NCBI GenBank assembly: GCA_964556955.1
Contig: CAZKXP010000026.1
Coordinates: forward strand, 1-9,530
Length of the DNA: 9,530 nucleotides
Direction: 5' to 3'
Source: UBA12078 sp964556955
Lineage (GTDB): Bacteria; Patescibacteriota; Dojkabacteria; SC72
Below the pieces are notes generated by a model. The model saw only the letters and a list, made by a program, of their open reading frames with translations. It was not told the origin of the DNA and did no database searches. The position numbers and the translations under genes are program-made. Shown piece by piece: positions 6,512 through 9,530 of this stretch; position 1 is the first letter of the stretch, and every line of letters starts with the position of its first letter.

Positions 6512-7430
6512 GACTTCTAAAGTTATAGATACAACCAAAAAGAATGTAAAAAGAAACAGATGGCTTTCGTTCGCAACAATATTTGTTAGTACAATAGTAC
6601 TAGCGATTACATCTTTCTTTGTAAGTGTAGCAATACTTGGAAGCGTAGCTGTCAAATATTACGAACAAAGAGCACAGGTAATCATCTTTTTTAAGCAGGA
6701 GACTTCAGAATCTGAGATTTTAAGTCTGAGAGACAAGATATATGATCCTACTCTCATTGCAGATATACAGTATGTATCTCAGGAAGATGCCCTCTCGATA
6801 TACAAAGAAGATTTCGCAGACAACCCAGATCTGATATCTACTGTCACCGCAGATTCTCTACCTCCTAGCTTGGAGATTAGGGCATATGACATAGATGGTC
6901 TTCTACAGATCATTAGCAATGTGAATGTCGAAAAAGAGACTAATCCCAATATTGATGAAATTATGTACTTCGAAGATGTTGTAGATAATTTGAAAACTCT
7001 TTCTAGAATAATAAATATTGGTGCAGTTGTTTTGATTAGTGGATTACTAATAATCTCATTCTTCTTAATAAGGATCACCATTGGATTTAATATTAATGCA
7101 CACAAAGAAGAGATCCAGATTATGAATCTAGTCGGTAGTACAGATTCCTTCATAAAGACACCTTTCATACTGGAGGGCGCTTTTTATGGACTTGTAGGCG
7201 GGCTTTTGGCTGCCTCACTCATCATAATACCTTGGTATACAGTTGTCTTGTATACTGGTGGTACAGGATTTGCTACTTGGTTGACCCAAATGCTTTCTGA
7301 TTTTAATCTTTCTTTCCTCAAAACATTTAATATTGCTTTCGTACTCATCTACTACATAATTCACTTAATGTTTGGAACGTTGCTCGGTGTTGTAAGTAGT
7401 TTGAGTGCGGTAAAAAGATATTTGAAATAA
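6504..7430 (+). CDS. ftsX: Cell-division ABC permease FtsX
   Basis: FtsX is the membrane partner of FtsE and passes ATP-driven movement to an extracellular hydrolase or its activator. The 308-residue product has the family architecture: basic cytoplasmic N terminus (1-20), TM1 (about 22-48), a large extracellular loop (about 52-165) beginning with the typical AQVIIFFKQETSE strand, TM2 (about 168-192), the conserved cytoplasmic motif KEEIQIMNLVGST (201-213) that couples to FtsE, TM3 (about 226-250) and TM4 (about 276-300). The start overlaps the end of ftsE, and the purine-rich run AAAGAAAAAG ends just before the ATG. The stop TAA shares its last A with the ATG of the hydrolase gene (TAATG), a classic coupling arrangement. 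The extracellular loop is the likely docking site for the coiled-coil hydrolase downstream. Confidence 0.95.
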   Translation: MTKTSKVIDTTKKNVKRNRWLSFATIFVSTIVLAITSFFVSVAILGSVAVKYYEQRAQVIIFFKQETSESEILSLRDKIYDPTLIADIQYVSQEDALSIYKEDFADNPDLISTVTADSLPPSLEIRAYDIDGLLQIISNVNVEKETNPNIDEIMYFEDVVDNLKTLSRIINIGAVVLISGLLIISFFLIRITIGFNINAHKEEIQIMNLVGSTDSFIKTPFILEGAFYGLVGGLLAASLIIIPWYTVVLYTGGTGFATWLTQMLSDFNLSFLKTFNIAFVLIYYIIHLMFGTLLGVVSSLSAVKRYLK

Positions 7431-8710
7431 TGAAAACCATTAAGGTCCTGTATACAATAGTATTTACAACAGTTTTAACCTCCTTCTTCTTCTTTTTAAT
7501 AGCATATAAAGATATACCCCCTGTAGCTGCTACTACCTGTCCTTCTGGTATGTCAGATGTACAGTGTTACAACTATCTTCTTGAGCAATATCAAAATTTG
7601 CAAAAAGAGCAAGGATCCATACAAAATCAGCTGAATGCCGAACAGTACAAACAGCTCTCCTTGGAAGATAAAATCTCATACATGGAAAGACAGATAACAC
7701 AGACACAGAATTTAATAAAATCCCTTGAGGTGGAAATCGCTGCACATAATATGGAGATAAAACTTTTGGAACAAGATATACAAGATAAAGAGGATGCGGT
7801 AGCTCTAATGAAACAAGAAATCTCTGTTTTAGAGGATACTGTACATAAAAGGATTACAGAGTCTTACAAATATTCACATCTGAGTGCTTTTGATCTCTTT
7901 TTAGATTCTAAGAGCTTTTCAAATATTTTAAGAAAAACCAAATACCTCATAACCACAAGATCACAAGATATTGCTTCTTTAGAGGACTATGCCCAGAAAG
8001 CTACAGCACTAAAGCGAGAAGAGGAGTTCCTTTCTAACCAGAAAGCAGATCTAGAGGTCAAACAAGAGGCCATACTTGCAGAGAAAAATGAATTGGCAGC
8101 ACAAAATTCAAATCTGGAATCCCAAGTTGCAGAGAAGAATAGTTTGTTAGCACAATCTCAAGCCAAATCCGCAGAATTGCTTTCTGCATTAAGAGAAAAC
8201 AAGGCATTGCAAGCACAGTTGGATGCTGCAATCATTGCTTGGATAAACGCACATATGGATCAAGTGGTAAATAGTGGTCCTGTGGCTAGAGGGTCAATCA
8301 TTGGTAGTATATACCCTGGAGCATCCGCGTGTTCTACTGGGTCCCACCTCCATTTCGGGATAGATTCTAAGACCTCTGGTACATTTTCTGCAAATGTTGA
8401 TCCTTTTGCTGGATATCTAGTATGGGGTGCTGGTTCTGGGATCATAAGTCGTATCGATGGTTGGAACTATCCATATGTTACTTCAAATATGTACCAAGTG
8501 CCTGTTGCTGGTACAGTGATAATGACTCAAGACTATCATGGTGGTAGAGCAATAGATCTTTCTAGACCCAATGGCTCTGCGAATGCTCCCGTCTTAGCTG
8601 CATATGGTGGGACATTGTACCGTGGTACTGATAGCTGTAACCAAAGTTACGCCATAGTTGTACAAAACGATGGCAAGCGAACAATATATGTTCACCTCAA
8701 TCCAACCTAA
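7430..8710 (+). CDS. Secreted coiled-coil M23 (LytM-like) peptidoglycan hydrolase with permuted motif order, probable FtsX partner
   Basis: The 426-residue product has an N-terminal signal or anchor (hydrophobic about 6-25, possible cleavage near PVAA, 31-34). Long coiled coils follow (about 47-145 and 180-265), broken by a PcsB/EnvC-like element (SAFDLFLDSKSFSNILRK, 152-169). In EnvC and PcsB this part binds FtsX and controls the hydrolase. The C-terminal part has every catalytic M23 motif, but in unusual order: first ARGSIIG...STGSHLHFGI (H306, H308) and DPFAGYL, then HGGRAIDLS (H370, D376), APVLAAYGGTLY, and finally YVHL (H422), three residues before the end. Canonical M23 domains run H-D motif, YxHL, then HxH. 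The H-to-D spacing is also longer than HxxxD, though some M23 members have such spacing. Predicted reaction: Zn-dependent cleavage of peptidoglycan peptides outside the cell. C301 and C403 could form a disulfide. The ATG overlaps the ftsX stop by one base. No lipobox is visible. Confidence 0.86.
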   Translation: MKTIKVLYTIVFTTVLTSFFFFLIAYKDIPPVAATTCPSGMSDVQCYNYLLEQYQNLQKEQGSIQNQLNAEQYKQLSLEDKISYMERQITQTQNLIKSLEVEIAAHNMEIKLLEQDIQDKEDAVALMKQEISVLEDTVHKRITESYKYSHLSAFDLFLDSKSFSNILRKTKYLITTRSQDIASLEDYAQKATALKREEEFLSNQKADLEVKQEAILAEKNELAAQNSNLESQVAEKNSLLAQSQAKSAELLSALRENKALQAQLDAAIIAWINAHMDQVVNSGPVARGSIIGSIYPGASACSTGSHLHFGIDSKTSGTFSANVDPFAGYLVWGAGSGIISRIDGWNYPYVTSNMYQVPVAGTVIMTQDYHGGRAIDLSRPNGSANAPVLAAYGGTLYRGTDSCNQSYAIVVQNDGKRTIYVHLNPT

Positions 8711-8726
8711 CCCCTTTCCTCTAACA

Positions 8727-8745
8727 ATATATTCTGCTAATATAT
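8727..8745 (+). other. AT-only inverted repeat with an extended -10-like element
   Basis: ATATATT (8727-8733) and AATATAT (8739-8745) form a 7-bp inverted repeat around CTGCT. The same stretch contains TG-C-TAATAT (8735-8743), which resembles an extended -10. The upstream TTTCCT (8715-8720) is a poor -35 at 17-base spacing. It lies in the 62-base gap between the hydrolase and the SurA-like gene. A weak promoter for the downstream gene is the likeliest use. It lacks the GC stem and T run of a Rho-independent terminator. Confidence 0.25.
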
Positions 8746-8772
8746 CAATATTAAGTTCATATATGTCTTTCG

Positions 8773-9530
8773 ATGTCTAACAAGAAAGTAAGTAACAAAA
8801 AGCCCAAAACAACTTCCCCAAAGTTTAAGTTCACAGTTAAGAAACCTGAATCTTCAAAGATGAAAATCAGGGTAAAGATGCCAGATATATCTAATTTTTT
8901 TGAAAAAGTAAAAGCCTGGAAGAGTTGGAAACTTGTAGGTAAAGTTGTGTCATTGGTATTAATAATTGTAGGCTCATTTGCATTGATAGACTTGGGTGTA
9001 CAGTATTTAAATAATGATTACAGCGTAGCTATTGTCAATGGTGTTAGAGTATCTAAATCTGAATGGAATAAATTACTTCAACAAGCATATGGACAGGCTG
9101 CTGCAGGACAGTTAATAGATAATGAGATAATAAGACAGGAAGCAGAAAAAGAAGGATATACTGCTTCAAACGAGGAAATCTCTTCCCAAGTAGATCAGAT
9201 CATAAATAGTCTGGGTGGACAAGAAGCATATGAAGCTGCACTGGAAGCAAATAATTTAACAGACAGGGAATTAAGAGAGGAGATAGAGCTAGATATTTTG
9301 GTTACCAAGATTCTTACCCCATCCATTACTTACTCTGATGAAGATTTGAAGAGTTTCTTCGATCAATATAGCAGTGCTATGTTCCCAACGGAAACAGCAG
9401 CACTTGAGAGTGGTGCTAAGTTAGATTTCGATACATACAAGGCACAGACCACTACATACTATGTACAACAGCAGGTTTCCAATCAGAAATCCACATGGTT
9501 AGCAAGTAAGGAATCTGAGTACAAGATACA
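8773..9530 (+). CDS. Membrane-anchored SurA N-terminal-domain protein (PrsA/SurA-like chaperone), 3' end outside the window
   Basis: The frame from the ATG at 8773 stays open for 252 codons to the window end. Residues 1-53 are a lysine-rich cytoplasmic tail, and 54-77 form one transmembrane helix (LVGKVVSLVLIIVGSFALI and following). The rest is exported. Residues 82-185 match the SurA/PrsA N-terminal chaperone pattern: the VAIVNGVRVSKSEW opening (85-98), a helix with QLIDNEIIRQEAEKEG (113-128), TASNEEISSQVDQII (130-144), and the NLTDRELREEIELDIL segment (161-176). ITYSDEDLKSFFDQY (185-199) normally precedes a parvulin isomerase domain, but here the chain goes quickly into what looks like the C-terminal chaperone helix (about 217-250). 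A role as an extracytoplasmic folding chaperone without isomerase activity is inferred. The upstream ATG at 8763 is rejected because it meets a stop after five codons. No Shine-Dalgarno sequence and no lipobox cysteine are visible. Confidence 0.82.
   Translation, partial: MSNKKVSNKKPKTTSPKFKFTVKKPESSKMKIRVKMPDISNFFEKVKAWKSWKLVGKVVSLVLIIVGSFALIDLGVQYLNNDYSVAIVNGVRVSKSEWNKLLQQAYGQAAAGQLIDNEIIRQEAEKEGYTASNEEISSQVDQIINSLGGQEAYEAALEANNLTDRELREEIELDILVTKILTPSITYSDEDLKSFFDQYSSAMFPTETAALESGAKLDFDTYKAQTTTYYVQQQVSNQKSTWLASKESEYKI

Noticed and set aside
7430..7570. Lipoprotein attachment at C37 of the hydrolase
   Set aside because: The residues before the cysteine (AATT) do not fit a lipobox, and the hydrophobic core ends about twelve residues earlier.
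157..8710. Alternative genetic code with TGA read as glycine or tryptophan
   Set aside because: RF2 is present, the glycosyltransferase ends at TGA at the expected length, and no gene contains an internal TGA.
8285..8773. Truncation of the M23 gene by frameshift, with the missing HxH strand downstream
   Set aside because: The gap after the stop is AT-rich with no M23-like residues in any frame, and the HLH strand is already present upstream in the same frame.

Overview
The window is an AT-rich, tightly packed bacterial chromosome segment. It has two tRNA genes, eight complete or partial protein genes, no mobile elements and no gap over 300 bases. The gene style suggests a Candidate Phyla Radiation (Patescibacteria) genome, possibly near Microgenomates, Katanobacteria or Dojkabacteria. 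The reasons are minimal intergenic spaces, overlapping genes, near absence of Shine-Dalgarno sequences, a membrane-anchored cohesin-like protein, and an FtsEX plus coiled-coil M23 module without outer-membrane genes. This placement is inferred from style, not from a phylogenetic marker. TGA serves as a stop codon and release factor 2 is present, so the TGA-to-glycine code of Absconditabacteria/Gracilibacteria does not apply.

Layout. Bases 1-131 hold tandem minus-strand tRNA-Gly(GCC, cut by the window edge) and tRNA-Phe(GAA). Bases 157-1954 hold a minus-strand pair overlapping by 14 bases: a secreted, membrane-anchored cohesin-like protein and a GT4 glycosyltransferase. Divergent from them is uppP (1983-2786, +), which overlaps tail to tail with gpmI (2781-4430, -) by the 6-base palindrome CTATAG. 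A 42-base gap then separates gpmI from divergent prfB (4473-5558, +). Next comes ftsE-ftsX-M23 hydrolase (5597-8710, +), joined by 8-base and 1-base overlaps. Last is a SurA-N-like membrane-anchored protein (8773 to the window end).

How the genes fit together. Most of the window concerns the cell envelope: UppP recycles the undecaprenyl carrier, the glycosyltransferase decorates surface glycans or proteins, the cohesin-like protein is displayed outside, and FtsEX probably controls the secreted coiled-coil hydrolase as FtsEX controls EnvC or PcsB elsewhere. The SurA-like protein may help fold exported proteins. gpmI (glycolysis) and prfB (termination) are housekeeping genes between the two envelope blocks.

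The least ordinary features are an M23 (LytM) domain whose motifs run in circularly permuted order; an FtsE with an extra charged linker and a small helical C-terminal domain resembling a helix-hairpin-helix or RNA polymerase alpha-CTD fold; an RF2 with two substitutions in its stop-codon recognition loop and no programmed frameshift; and a tRNA-Phe with C in place of the near-universal U55.
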